The notes beneath the pieces were generated by a model. The model saw only the letters and a list, made by a program, of their open reading frames with translations. It ran no database searches and had not been told where the DNA came from. A DNA stretch of 64,000 nt from NCBI RefSeq assembly GCF_001026695.1, contig NZ_LDNB01000017.1, forward strand, positions 310,206-374,205, given 5' to 3'. Source of the stretch: Neobacillus vireti. GTDB lineage: Bacteria; Bacillota; Bacilli; Bacillales; Cytobacillaceae. A program made the translations under genes and the position numbers. This document shows positions 1 through 8,154 of the stretch, in pieces (position 1 is the stretch's first letter; every line of letters starts with the position of its first letter).

Positions 1-2
1 GA

Positions 3-524
3 ACGATTGGCAAGAAGCTGATAGGTATTAGAGTCATCCAAGAAAATGGTCACAGTATTACCTTGCTATCAAGCTTTATCCGCAATCTGTTACGGATTAT
101 TGATACGTTGCCGACAGCTTATTTTCTAGGGATTATCATGGTATTTTTTCATTCGAAGCATAAGCGGCTGGGGGATCTTGTCGCTGGAACGATTGTGGTC
201 CATGAGCGAAAGGCGAAACGGAAAAAGAAACTAACTCCGATTGAAAAAGAAATCGCGAGCAGAGCGATTTCAAAGGATGATCTTATCATCGATGAATGGA
301 CGATAAAGGCTTTTACGGCGAGAGATTGGAAGCTAATGAATACATACGCCGGTCGTTTTACACAATTACCATTGGTGGAGAAGAATCAACTCACAAGACA
401 GATTTCCGAGATTCTGCTACCGAAAATTGGACAAGATGTGCTTGGGAAAAACGAACAGGATTTGGAAAACATACTGCTTGTACTCTATTTAAATCTTAGA
501 GATGAATGGGAATTTGACATGTAA
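3..524 (+). CDS. RDD family membrane protein, 5' end missing
   Basis: The frame is open from base 3 to the stop at 522-524, so only the C-terminal part (about 173 codons) is in the window. The segment GKKLIGIRVIQENG followed by a hydrophobic stretch (LPTAYFLGIIMVFF) and KHKRLGDLVAGTIVV is the usual end of an RDD domain, a small polytopic membrane domain named for Arg-Asp-Asp residues. After it comes a soluble, charged tail of about 110 residues. RDD proteins have varied and mostly unproven roles, some in ion or solute transport. The real start lies upstream. A weak hairpin (gactgccattcttggcggtc) with a T-run follows the stop. Confidence 0.75.
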   Translation, partial: TIGKKLIGIRVIQENGHSITLLSSFIRNLLRIIDTLPTAYFLGIIMVFFHSKHKRLGDLVAGTIVVHERKAKRKKKLTPIEKEIASRAISKDDLIIDEWTIKAFTARDWKLMNTYAGRFTQLPLVEKNQLTRQISEILLPKIGQDVLGKNEQDLENILLVLYLNLRDEWEFDM

Positions 525-563
525 CGATAGACTGCCATTCTTGGCGGTCTATTTTTTATGATA

Positions 564-927
564 GGTTCATAGTGCCCGTGGACAGGGAAAAAAGTTACGA
601 ACTGGCACTATAAGAGGTTCATACTGCCCGCGGACAGGGAAAAAAGTCACGAGCGGGCACTATAAGAGGTTCATACTGCCCGTGGACAGAGAAAAATGAC
701 ACGAACGGGCAAAATGGGAGGTTCATACTGCCCGTGGACAGAGAAAAATGACACGAACGGGCAAAATGGGAGGTTCATACTGCCCGAGGACAGGAAAAAA
801 AGACATGAACGGGCAAAATGGAAGGTTCATACTGCCCGTGGACAGGAAAAAAAGACATGAACGGGCACTATAAGAGGTTCATACTGCCCGAGGACAGGAA
901 AAAAAGTCACGGACGGGCACTATGAAA
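564..927. repeat. Tandem repeat, 7 units of 52 bp
   Basis: Seven contiguous units start at 564, 616, 668, 720, 772, 824 and 876, each exactly 52 bp. Every unit begins GGTTCATA and contains an inner inverted repeat, TGCCCGT near the left and ACGGGCA near the right, so each copy can fold into a hairpin. Units differ at a few positions, and neighbouring units share the same variants, as expected for growth by unequal crossing-over or slippage. The array fills most of the 495 bp gap between the RDD gene and the first sigma gene. No spacers separate the units, so it is not CRISPR. Confidence 0.93.
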
Positions 928-956
928 AATAAAAACAACATACCATTTTAAAAAAG

Positions 957-982
957 TGTCACATTTTTTGCTTCATGACGAC
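957..982 (+). promoter_or_regulatory. Candidate ECF-sigma promoter of the first sigma gene
   Basis: TGTCACA (957-963) is followed after 15 bp by CGAC (979-982). Its form resembles ECF promoters with a -35 of the TGTMAC type and a CGWC -10, placed about 40 bp before the start codon. Auto-regulation by the sigma factor it precedes is the usual pattern, but here that is inference. Confidence 0.45.
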
Positions 983-1019
983 TTATGAGTAAGAAAGAAA
1001 AAAAGAAGGTGATGGGGGC

Positions 1020-1553
1020 TTGAGTAAGGACAAAGAAGAGCTTGTGATGGACTGGTATGAACAGTATTATGATCATATTTATCGGTTTATTTTATTTATG
1101 ATTGGTGATAAGCAATCATGCGAGGATTTGGTTCACGACACTTTTTTGCGGGCATTCACAGGACTTGAGCGATTTGAAAACCGCTCAGCTGCGAAAACAT
1201 GGCTGTTTGGAATTGCGAGATATTTGGTCCTTGATGAAATTCGCAAACGAAAACGAAAAAGGCTTTTTAACGTGATTGGCTTTTCTCATGAAATACCTTC
1301 CTCGATTAATGTTGAACAGTTAATCGAGAATCGGGAGATAATACTCCAGCAAATGCAATATATACAATCACTGAAACCAAATTATCGTCTCGTGATTACG
1401 TTACTCAAGATTGAAGAGTGTTCAACAAAAGAAGCAGCGGAGATTCTCGATTGGTCAGAAGCAAAAGTTAGAAAAACATTATCAAGGGCAATGCAATCTC
1501 TTAGGAAAATGAACGAAAAAGGAGGGGAAACCCGTGGCGAACAACCAATTTAA
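1020..1553 (+). CDS. ECF-type RNA polymerase sigma factor
   Basis: A 177-residue sigma-70 family protein of group IV (ECF) size. Region 2 is visible as YDHIYRFILFMIGD..CEDLVHDTFLRAF and KTWLFGIARYLVLDEIRKRKR (about residues 15-85). Region 4 is visible as KEAAEILDWSEAKVRKTLSRAMQ (about 135-160), the helix-turn-helix that reads the -35 element. The start is TTG at 1020, chosen because AAGGTG lies 8 bp upstream. The nearby ATG at 1012 is out of frame and stops at once. The next gene, a membrane-anchored protein, overlaps by 20 bp, as for a sigma/anti-sigma pair. The exact ECF group cannot be told by eye. Confidence 0.88.
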   Translation: MSKDKEELVMDWYEQYYDHIYRFILFMIGDKQSCEDLVHDTFLRAFTGLERFENRSAAKTWLFGIARYLVLDEIRKRKRKRLFNVIGFSHEIPSSINVEQLIENREIILQQMQYIQSLKPNYRLVITLLKIEECSTKEAAEILDWSEAKVRKTLSRAMQSLRKMNEKGGETRGEQPI

Positions 1554-2448
1554 TGATCAATGGGAGCTGCTAAAGCAAGTTGGGTCAACAGACAAGCAAA
1601 AAGATGTAATCAGAAGAAGAATTAGACAATCAATCGCACAAGCCCCCTCTAAAGCTCGTCCATTTAAATTCCTGCATTGGAAAAGCATCGTCGCCGCCTC
1701 ATTGCTTGTTGTGATTTTTGGAGGATTTCTGTTCATGTTGTTGGAGAAGAGCCCTAAGCTAAATAATGCTGACTATTTCACAGTTGATGATCAATTATTC
1801 AGCTGGAATCTTGAGGATGTCACAAGTAAAAAAATAGGCGGGCAATTAGAGCTTTATTACAAGAATAATCCGATTCCGTTTGGAACCGTACAAGAATTGA
1901 CCGAAACAGAAAAGAACGCAACAATCGCATCTAAATCGATGTTTGTTAACAAAGAACTTGAACATTTTCCTTATAAAACCAATATGTATATTGAGCACGT
2001 AAAAATGCAGGACGTCGCCATCAGGTATTACTTCTTTATACCTTTGACAGCGGAAAAATGGCTACAGTTTACGTTTGATTATCCAAAGCTTGAGTACGCA
2101 AACATTTTTAAAGCTATGACAACATTAGAGCTTAAAGGGAAAAAATCTTATCATCATAATGAACCGCTTTACGTGACCTATGGCTACGAAAGGATGATTT
2201 ACCCAGTTGACTTAGAACCAGTTTCTGATACATCTAGTAATTACGAAGTATATCGTTGGGAAGGTGCATCCAATAAGGCCTATCATCAATATGTAGAAAA
2301 AATTCTCCAGGATGTCAGTTGGCAGAAGAAATCCGGAAAAGGATTATCAACCACCTTTGTTTCAGTAGTCTTCCAGAATGAAGTTACCATCACTTTAAAT
2401 GGTAATGAACTAACCTATGAATACTTCTACCCTGAACAGGATGAATAA
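1534..2448 (+). CDS. Probable membrane-anchored anti-sigma factor
   Basis: A 304-residue protein starting with GTG at 1534, with AGGAGGGG 7 bp before it and inside the end of the sigma gene. Residues about 1-45 are cytosolic and basic. Residues about 49-71 (SIVAASLLVVIFGGFLFMLLE) form one membrane span, and some 230 residues lie outside. This layout plus translational coupling to an ECF sigma gene is the basis for calling it the cognate anti-sigma factor. I do not recognise the extracellular domain and see no zinc-binding HxxxCxxC motif, so it is not a ZAS-type anti-sigma. Confidence in the function comes from context alone. Confidence 0.65.
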   Translation: MANNQFNDQWELLKQVGSTDKQKDVIRRRIRQSIAQAPSKARPFKFLHWKSIVAASLLVVIFGGFLFMLLEKSPKLNNADYFTVDDQLFSWNLEDVTSKKIGGQLELYYKNNPIPFGTVQELTETEKNATIASKSMFVNKELEHFPYKTNMYIEHVKMQDVAIRYYFFIPLTAEKWLQFTFDYPKLEYANIFKAMTTLELKGKKSYHHNEPLYVTYGYERMIYPVDLEPVSDTSSNYEVYRWEGASNKAYHQYVEKILQDVSWQKKSGKGLSTTFVSVVFQNEVTITLNGNELTYEYFYPEQDE

Positions 2449-2494
2449 TTGGAAAAAACATGAGTAAAGTAAAATAATAATCTTCAAAATTCGT

Positions 2495-2534
2495 GACCGA
2501 TTCAACAAATGTTGATTCGGTCTTTTTTTTTTTT
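2495..2534 (+). terminator. Rho-independent terminator after the first sigma operon
   Basis: GACCGATTCAAC and GTTGATTCGGTC pair as a 12 bp stem with one mismatch and an AAAT loop, followed by twelve T residues. Confidence 0.9.
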
Positions 2535-2541
2535 CAAAGAG

Positions 2542-2568
2542 TGTAGCGCAAATCTTTTACTACCCGTC
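2542..2568 (+). promoter_or_regulatory. Candidate ECF promoter of the second sigma gene
   Basis: TGTAGC (2542-2547) and CGTC (2565-2568) are 17 bp apart, between the upstream terminator and the ribosome site of the next sigma gene. The pattern fits an auto-regulated ECF promoter, but it is a short match. Confidence 0.4.
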
Positions 2569-2589
2569 TATTATGGTGGAGGTGGTCAA

Positions 2590-3138
2590 ATGGGAAGGCC
2601 TTCCCACAAAGATAACAACCTAAACTTCTCTAAAGATCCTTCTGCCGCGATTGAAGATATGATGAATCAATACGGTACACTTGTGTTGCGGACAGCCTAT
2701 TTTTACTTAGGTGATCGTCATCTTGCTGAAGATATTAGTCAAGAGGTTTTTATGCTCGCTTATCGAAACTGGACGAAATTCCGTGGCGACAGCAGTGTGA
2801 AAACGTGGCTGATTAAAATAACGATTAATCGCTGTCGAGACCATTTACGATTAAAGAGATCCGCAGAGATTCCATCCGATCCTATTTTCATAAATGAACC
2901 CATTACGAGAAACCTTGAGGAAGAAGTTATCAAACGGATGAACAGGACCGAGATTTTAAAGCATGTTTTAACATTGCCTCTACATTATCAAGAGGTACTC
3001 TATTTATTCTATTACTTGGATTTTAATACGTTAGAAATTGCAAAAGCGACCGGCGATCCAGAAGGTACCATTCGCGGGAGACTCCATCGTGCGAGAAAAT
3101 TATTGGGAGGACTACTGGAAAAGGAGGGGTTTCAGTAA
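2590..3138 (+). CDS. ECF-type RNA polymerase sigma factor
   Basis: A sigma-70 family protein of 182 residues. Region 2 shows as YGTLVLRTAYFYLGDRHLAED followed by ISQEVFMLAYRNW and KTWLIKITINRCRDHLR. Region 4 shows as LPLHYQEVLYLFYYLDFNTLEIA followed by EGTIRGRLHRARKLL. The ATG at 2590 was chosen because GGTGGAGGTGG stands just before it. A longer frame back to 2509 would run through the T-rich tail of the preceding terminator and has no ribosome site. The next gene's ATG begins directly after this stop (TAAATG), so the two are coupled. Its target genes probably include its own operon, but nothing in the window proves that. Confidence 0.88.
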   Translation: MGRPSHKDNNLNFSKDPSAAIEDMMNQYGTLVLRTAYFYLGDRHLAEDISQEVFMLAYRNWTKFRGDSSVKTWLIKITINRCRDHLRLKRSAEIPSDPIFINEPITRNLEEEVIKRMNRTEILKHVLTLPLHYQEVLYLFYYLDFNTLEIAKATGDPEGTIRGRLHRARKLLGGLLEKEGFQ

Positions 3139-3852
3139 ATGACTGATCCGAAAAAAGACATAAAGAAAGTGTTATCGGAAGAACTAGATCAGACATTGTT
3201 TGAATCGCTGGATTTCCATTCACGGCTTCAAGACGAAGTGAGGGAAAAATTAACCGTAGATTATCAAAAGGGAAATGGACCAACCTGGTTAGCATTTTTT
3301 CGGAAAAGAAGAGTTTACAGCACCATGTTGGTCACTGCGGCTGTTTGCCTAGTCTTCTTTTCTAGTTGGTTATTAAGAGAAGATAATTCAAATCAGGCCC
3401 AGCCAAAGACAACATTGGATAACCCCACCCTTTTTCGAAGTGAGGGCAATAACTCCACTGATCCACTTGTGAGAAAGTCATGGGCTTTGAACAGTGAGAA
3501 CGAAGCAAGACAAGTTTTCGGGACTGATGTTCTGTTACCGACCTATACCCCGGATCAATATAAATTGGATGGCATTTATGGTTATGGCAGCAGTAAGGAG
3601 CAGATCAATAAGCTTGTTTTCACTTATTTCCATGAAGATCAATCATATTTAGTGATCATCGAAAGAAACATGTTGGAGGACATACCACATCGATTTGAAG
3701 AGCTAGATATTAACGGGACCAAGGGGTATCTGATACCGGTGGACGAGAATACGGATACTGAGCTTCATTGGTATCTGAATGATATCCATTACATGATAAT
3801 AGGGGCTATCCCTACTGAAGAAGCCGTAAAAATTGCGAAATCATTTAAATAA
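3139..3852 (+). CDS. Anti-sigma factor-like protein with DUF4367-type domain
   Basis: A 237-residue protein with a charged cytosolic N-terminus, one membrane span at about residues 59-77 (YSTMLVTAAVCLVFFSSWLL) and an extracellular C-terminal half. That half carries the pattern LPTYTPDQYKLDGIYGYG ... GYLIPV ... LHWYLNDIHYMIIGAIPTEE ... IAKSFK, which I associate with DUF4367, a domain common in Bacillus anti-sigma-like proteins. It starts right at the stop of the second ECF sigma gene. The role as the anti-sigma partner is inferred from this coupling and topology. Confidence 0.65.
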   Translation: MTDPKKDIKKVLSEELDQTLFESLDFHSRLQDEVREKLTVDYQKGNGPTWLAFFRKRRVYSTMLVTAAVCLVFFSSWLLREDNSNQAQPKTTLDNPTLFRSEGNNSTDPLVRKSWALNSENEARQVFGTDVLLPTYTPDQYKLDGIYGYGSSKEQINKLVFTYFHEDQSYLVIIERNMLEDIPHRFEELDINGTKGYLIPVDENTDTELHWYLNDIHYMIIGAIPTEEAVKIAKSFK

Positions 3853-3872
3853 TAAATTGGGAGGAACATAAA

Positions 3873-4334
3873 ATGAAACTTAAAATGCTGATGGCATTTA
3901 TATTGGGGCTTTGCGTTCCATTTATGACAACCTTAACAACATTTGCTGCTGAGCCAAATGCGGCTATGCTTGAGAAACAAAAAGAGGTCGATAAAATTAT
4001 TTTTGAAGATAAAAAAGAGGAGTTAGCTGAAAAAGGCATTACGGTTACGCACACCGCACCACTAGAAAATACCATTGAAATTGGCGTGCAGCCTTATAAC
4101 GAAGAAACAATCCAATATATAATTGAGTTTTTTGGAGAGAAAAATGTAACCGTTGTAGATGGCGGACAGCAAGCTGTAATTATGACCGCAAATAGTAACG
4201 AACTGTTACGGGACGGCGGGGCTCCTGAAGAAAGCAGCTCCGTACTTAAGCCAATCTATATTTTAGCGGCGATTATTGTCCTTTGCGGGGGAATCTCAGT
4301 AATCTTGATTCGAAAAAAACTGCAAAAAAGCTAA
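3873..4334 (+). CDS. Small exported protein with C-terminal membrane anchor, unknown function
   Basis: 153 residues starting at ATG 3873 behind GGGAGGAA. A signal peptide is clear (basic KLK, hydrophobic core, cleavage after TFAA at about residue 26). The mature part is about 95 residues of acidic, Glu/Lys-rich sequence. Near the C-terminus lies a membrane span (IYILAAIIVLCGGISVILI) followed by RKKLQKS, so the protein is likely anchored outside the cell. There is no LPxTG sorting motif. It lies 20 bp after the anti-sigma gene and before a terminator, so it is probably co-transcribed with the second ECF module. I do not recognise the family. Confidence 0.7.
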   Translation: MKLKMLMAFILGLCVPFMTTLTTFAAEPNAAMLEKQKEVDKIIFEDKKEELAEKGITVTHTAPLENTIEIGVQPYNEETIQYIIEFFGEKNVTVVDGGQQAVIMTANSNELLRDGGAPEESSSVLKPIYILAAIIVLCGGISVILIRKKLQKS

Positions 4335-4340
4335 TTAAAC

Positions 4341-4397
4341 GAACCATCTTGGTCATCCATTGTCAAAAAGGAGATAACTAAGATGGTTTCTTTTTTA
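4341..4397 (+). terminator. Terminator-like hairpin
   Basis: GAACCATCTT and AAGATGGTTTC form the stem with an unusually long loop of about 28 nt, followed by CTTTTTT. It probably ends the second sigma operon. Confidence 0.6.
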
Positions 4398-4588
4398 TTT
4401 CCAGTAATTCAAAATATTTGCTAAGTTACCGAACTGGTATTTGTTTTTACTTTTAGAGGAATAAACTATTTTTTGTAGAATATTGGTATTTAGAGTTGTT
4501 TTTAACAAGAACAAGTGACCACAAATTATCAAGAATGATGATTAAACGAACAGTGCAGCATGTATGCTTAATAATTGGAGTGTGAAAA

Positions 4589-5518
4589 ATGGGTTCTCAA
4601 GAAGAAATCATTCAAGTAATCAATCTAGTGAAAACATATGGCGATTTCACAGCAGTAAAGGGAGTCGAATTTCAGGTTCAAAAAGGAGAAGTTTTCGGTC
4701 TTCTCGGTCCAAATGGTGCGGGAAAAACCACAACGTTAGAAATGTTGGTCGGGCTTAGAAAACCCGATCAAGGGACAGCGATCGTTGGTGGATTTGACAT
4801 CAAAAAAGAATTAAAAAAGGTAAAAGAGGTCATCGGTGTTCAATTACAATCGACGTCACTCTTTGAACTGCTTACAGTTGAAGAAATCTTACATTTATAC
4901 GCAAGCTTTTATCCGAAACAGGTTTCCATTCCTACATTAATTGAGGAGATGCTGCTAGCCGAGAAAAGGAAAAGTCGGATTAAAAGTCTATCAGGAGGAC
5001 AGAAACAGAGACTGGCCATTGCCCTGGCACTTGTTCATGACCCATGGATCATCTTCTTAGATGAGCCAACAACAGGGCTTGACCCACAGGCACGAAGAAC
5101 ACTTTGGGATATTATCCTCCTATTAAAAAAGAAAGGGAAAACCATTGTCCTTACCACCCATTACATGGATGAGGCACATGTATTATGTGACCGAATTGCG
5201 ATCATGAACCAAGGCGAGCTTATTGCGTTAGACACACCGTCCCAGCTTGTAAAAAACCTACAGTCAGATAGTGCGGTGGAGTTTCGGTTTGAAAATGAAT
5301 CCGCTGAAGTGGAGTTACATGAAATCGAAGGTGTAACAAAGGTTGGGAATCATAAGGATGTTTTTGTTCTATATACAGATGATCTTCAACTCACCTTAAC
5401 AAGTTTGATTCAGATAGCTTCGGATAAACAACTTAAATTAACAGATTTGCAAACAAGAACAGCTACATTAGAAGATGTGTTTTTACATATGACCGGAAGG
5501 AGTTTAAGAGAAGGATGA
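4589..5518 (+). CDS. ABC-2 type exporter, ATP-binding protein
   Basis: 309 residues with a complete nucleotide-binding domain: Walker A GPNGAGKT, signature LSGGQKQRLAIA, Walker B WIIFLDEPTTGLDP and the switch histidine TTHYMDEA. A C-terminal extension of about 90 residues is typical of drug or bacteriocin exporters of the DrrA/CcmA type. ATG 4589 gives the expected N-terminus; the ribosome site (GGAGTG) is modest. Its last codons overlap the ATG of the permease gene by 4 bp (ATGA), so the two were built as one unit. Because the permease is interrupted, this ATPase may now lack its partner. Substrate unknown. Confidence 0.88.
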   Translation: MGSQEEIIQVINLVKTYGDFTAVKGVEFQVQKGEVFGLLGPNGAGKTTTLEMLVGLRKPDQGTAIVGGFDIKKELKKVKEVIGVQLQSTSLFELLTVEEILHLYASFYPKQVSIPTLIEEMLLAEKRKSRIKSLSGGQKQRLAIALALVHDPWIIFLDEPTTGLDPQARRTLWDIILLLKKKGKTIVLTTHYMDEAHVLCDRIAIMNQGELIALDTPSQLVKNLQSDSAVEFRFENESAEVELHEIEGVTKVGNHKDVFVLYTDDLQLTLTSLIQIASDKQLKLTDLQTRTATLEDVFLHMTGRSLREG

Positions 5519-6615
5519 GAGCTTACTGGCAACTAACTTTATCGCAGCTGCGGATTTTCCTTCGGAATCGTCAGGTCTTGTTTTGGACGCTGGCTTTTCC
5601 GCTTTTCCTCATGGTGATCATGGGTTCATTTTTAGCAAATGGTAATGGAATTTCTTTAACAATTGGTGTTGTAGACCAAGACTAATCGTTTCAATCAAAG
5701 ATATTAATAACCACACTAATTGATAACAAAGCATTAACTGTCCAAATTGAAAAGGGCGAAAGTACAGCTTTAAACAAATTGAAAAAAGATGATTTACAGC
5801 TAGTTGTCGTCATCCCCAAAGGATACGATACAAGCTTAAATAGTCCACCAGCAAAAAATGCCCCCTACTTACTTCCTGTTTACTTCAATGAAACGAACAT
5901 AGCCGTATCACAAGTCGGTCTTCAGGTAGTAAGTAATATTGTTGATGGAATTAGTAAAGGCATCCTGGATTATCATCCTGTAGTTGCAATGGATATGAAA
6001 GGGGTCGAAACGCTAAATATTAAGTATATTGATTTTTTAGTGCCAGGGATTGTCGCGATGATGATTATGAGTAACAACTTGAATGGTGTTGCTGGTCAAA
6101 TTGCTGCCTGGAGAGAGCGGGGAATTTTAAGAAGAATGCAAGGAACCACTTTAAAGGCATCTACTTTTATTGCGGCGCAAATTACTGCCCGCCTTGTATT
6201 GAATGGGCTGCAAGCGCTTATTGTTCTAGGAGTAGGCAATTTGATTTTTGGTGTTGAAGTCCGCGGGTCGTGGTTTACATTAATCAGTTTTGTCATCTTA
6301 GGGACACTGGCTTTTATGGCGATTGGATTTATTATTGCAGGCATCGCTAAAACACCAGAAAGTGCAGGGCCAATTGCCGGATTTCTGTCCTTTCCGATGC
6401 TATTTTTGGGAGGCGTGTTTTTCCCGATTAAAAATATGCCGGAATTTCTGCAGCCAATTGTTCAGATTTTACCGATTGCCCATCTTAGCCACGCATTACG
6501 AGAAACGATGAATGTTGGTGCTTCGTTTCTGAGCTTAGGGACAGAGGCACTAATCTTAGGCGGTTGGCTTGTTGGCGCATTTATCATTGCCAGCTATGTG
6601 TTTAAATGGGAATAG
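5515..6615 (+). pseudogene. ABC-2 type exporter permease interrupted by an in-frame TAA
   Basis: Translation from ATG 5515 gives a normal ABC-2 permease N-terminus (MRAYWQLTLSQLRIFLRNRQ, then a hydrophobic first span). It stops at TAA 5683-5685 after 56 codons, within GVVDQD-stop-SFQSK. The same frame then continues without a shift for another 310 codons through five further membrane spans (NLNGVAGQIAAWRERGILRR, FLSFPMLFLGGVFFP and others) to the stop at 6615. A single base change would explain it, for example from AAA or CAA. TAA is not a recoding signal for selenocysteine. A TTG at 5779 could restart translation but would drop the first span and lacks a good ribosome site. A sequencing error is possible. 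Confidence 0.8.
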
Positions 6616-6631
6616 GATGAGGAGGAGGAAA

Positions 6632-7066
6632 ATGAGGAAACAAGATTATCAATCACATGTTCGAGTGCATCCGATTTATCATTATGTTTTGCAGTTATTA
6701 TTATTAGGAACGTTAGTAACTACTATTGTCTATATGGTTCGTTCCATCATTCAGGAGGAGAACATACTTCTATCGATAATCCTTTTTCTGATGATGATAA
6801 TCATTGTAATCATCGCAGTACTTTTACGGTTATATCCATTAAAGGCCCAAGATCGGGCAATTCGTGCGGAAGAGAACCTTCGTTACTATGTATTAACAGG
6901 TGAGTTATTGGATCCTAAACTCAGTTTCGCGCAAGTGGTAGCGTTACGTTTTGCAAGTGACAAGGAATTTCCTGAGTTAAGTAAGCGGGCAGCAGAGGAA
7001 AATTTAAAACCGAATGAAATTAAGAAAGCGATTCAAAATTGGCGAGCAGACCATAATCGAATATAA
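6632..7066 (+). CDS. DUF6526-like small membrane protein
   Basis: 144 residues from ATG 6632, chosen because GGAGGAGGAA lies directly upstream; a longer frame from 6569 has no such site. Two membrane spans are clear (YHYVLQLLLLGTLVTTIVY and ILLSIILFLMMIIIVIIAVLL). The C-terminal soluble part has the pattern LRYYVLTGELLDPKLSFAQV ... LSKRAAEENLKPNEIKKAIQ..W, which I associate with the DUF6526 family. The function is unknown. It starts 16 bp after the permease and probably shares its transcript, ending at the terminator that follows. Confidence 0.72.
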   Translation: MRKQDYQSHVRVHPIYHYVLQLLLLGTLVTTIVYMVRSIIQEENILLSIILFLMMIIIVIIAVLLRLYPLKAQDRAIRAEENLRYYVLTGELLDPKLSFAQVVALRFASDKEFPELSKRAAEENLKPNEIKKAIQNWRADHNRI

Positions 7067-7076
7067 ATAAAGATAT

Positions 7077-7110
7077 ACACGTTTGATTTTATCTCAGACG
7101 TGTTTTTTTA
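7077..7110 (+). terminator. Rho-independent terminator
   Basis: ACACGTTTGA and TCAGACGTGT pair (one G-T wobble) and are followed by seven T residues. Confidence 0.88.
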
Positions 7111-7244
7111 AATAATATTTTGAGAATCAACCCTCGTAAATTTTCTGAGTACAAATATTCCAAGTGATAGGTAATCCGTATTAAATCTAAATAATAACAC
7201 ATACTTCCATTATGAAAATTAACATGAAATAAAGGAGTATGTTT

Positions 7245-7820
7245 ATGCATTGGTATGAAAAGTTAAATCAATATTTTCCGGTTGAAGAAATGAAATCAAG
7301 AGAGCATATGGAAACTTTGCTTAAAGAGCGTTCTGAAATCTATCATAAAGATGAAGGGCCCAATCATGTTTTAATGTATGCGGAGCTCGACAATTTTGTT
7401 TTTATCGATTATCTATTCGTTTCGAAGAATGCCCGCGGCCAGGGGCTTGGTCACAAACTAATGGAAAAAATGAAAAGCAAGGGAAAACCGATCATCCTTG
7501 AAGTAGAACCAGTTAATTATAAGGACAGTGATACAGAAAAAAGGCTCCGTTATTATAAACGCGAAGGCTTTGAGCATGCGGAATCTATCGGGTACGAGAG
7601 AAGATCACTTGCGACAAATGAGATTAATAAGATGGAAATCCTTTATTGGGCACCACATAATGAATCGGAAGAAATGATATTTAAAGCCATGAAAAAAACC
7701 TATGATTTGATTCACACCTATAAGGACCAACATTTTTATGGGGAATCCTACCAGCCAGTCGATGAGGTTTTGACCTTTAACGAAGAATCCCGGAATGGGA
7801 ATATATTAGAAAATCTTTAA
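7245..7820 (+). CDS. GNAT family N-acetyltransferase
   Basis: 191 residues. The acetyl-CoA binding signature FVSKNARGQGLGHKLMEK lies at about residues 62-80, with the following strand IILEVEP and the RYYKREGF motif of the last GNAT helix. ATG 7245 sits 7 bp after AAAGGAG; another ATG at 7239 is too close to the ribosome site. The C-terminal 70 residues extend beyond the core fold. The substrate cannot be told from sequence. The gene stands alone. Confidence 0.8.
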   Translation: MHWYEKLNQYFPVEEMKSREHMETLLKERSEIYHKDEGPNHVLMYAELDNFVFIDYLFVSKNARGQGLGHKLMEKMKSKGKPIILEVEPVNYKDSDTEKRLRYYKREGFEHAESIGYERRSLATNEINKMEILYWAPHNESEEMIFKAMKKTYDLIHTYKDQHFYGESYQPVDEVLTFNEESRNGNILENL

Positions 7821-8088
7821 TGAAATTAACTATACTCAAAAAAAGGTTAACCAAAATTTTTTAACTACACTAAAATGAAACAGGGTATATAAATTGAAAA
7901 TTATATAATCTAAAACCTAATAGAAATCAAGGCACGCATATAAAAAGGCGGGTCTTTTTTTGTAGGCCATATTGTTGAATAAATATATCCTGATGTCTCT
8001 ACAGATAGTAATTTACATTAAAGACATTCAAAAAATAAATAAAGATGGATCTACAAAATGTCGTTTCACTTTACTTTTTTTTCATCAA

Positions 8089-8120
8089 AATTTATACTAG
8101 GTACTAATACCAGGTATTAA
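8089..8120. promoter_or_regulatory. Two overlapping FapR-type operators
   Basis: On the minus strand, 8108-8089 reads TTAGTACCTAGTATAAATT from base 8107, close to the FapR consensus (TTAGTACCTRGTMYTAA). On the plus strand, TAATACCAGGTATTA (8105-8119) is a perfect 7 bp inverted repeat around one base, a second FapR-like box. They overlap a likely -10 (TATAAT, 8124-8129) ahead of fabH. FapR is the malonyl-CoA-responsive repressor of lipid synthesis in Bacillus. Control of fabH and plsC by it is an inference from this match. Confidence 0.72.
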
Positions 8121-8154
8121 AATTATAATAAATAGAAAAGTGAGGTATAGTCTT

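Noticed and set aside
564..927. CRISPR array
   Set aside because: The 52 bp units are contiguous with no unique spacers, and no cas genes are present.
2509..2589. N-terminal extension of the second sigma factor
   Set aside because: It would translate the T-run of the upstream terminator and has no ribosome site.
5683..5685. Recoded stop in the ABC permease
   Set aside because: The codon is TAA, which is not used for selenocysteine or pyrrolysine; no frameshift signal is seen.
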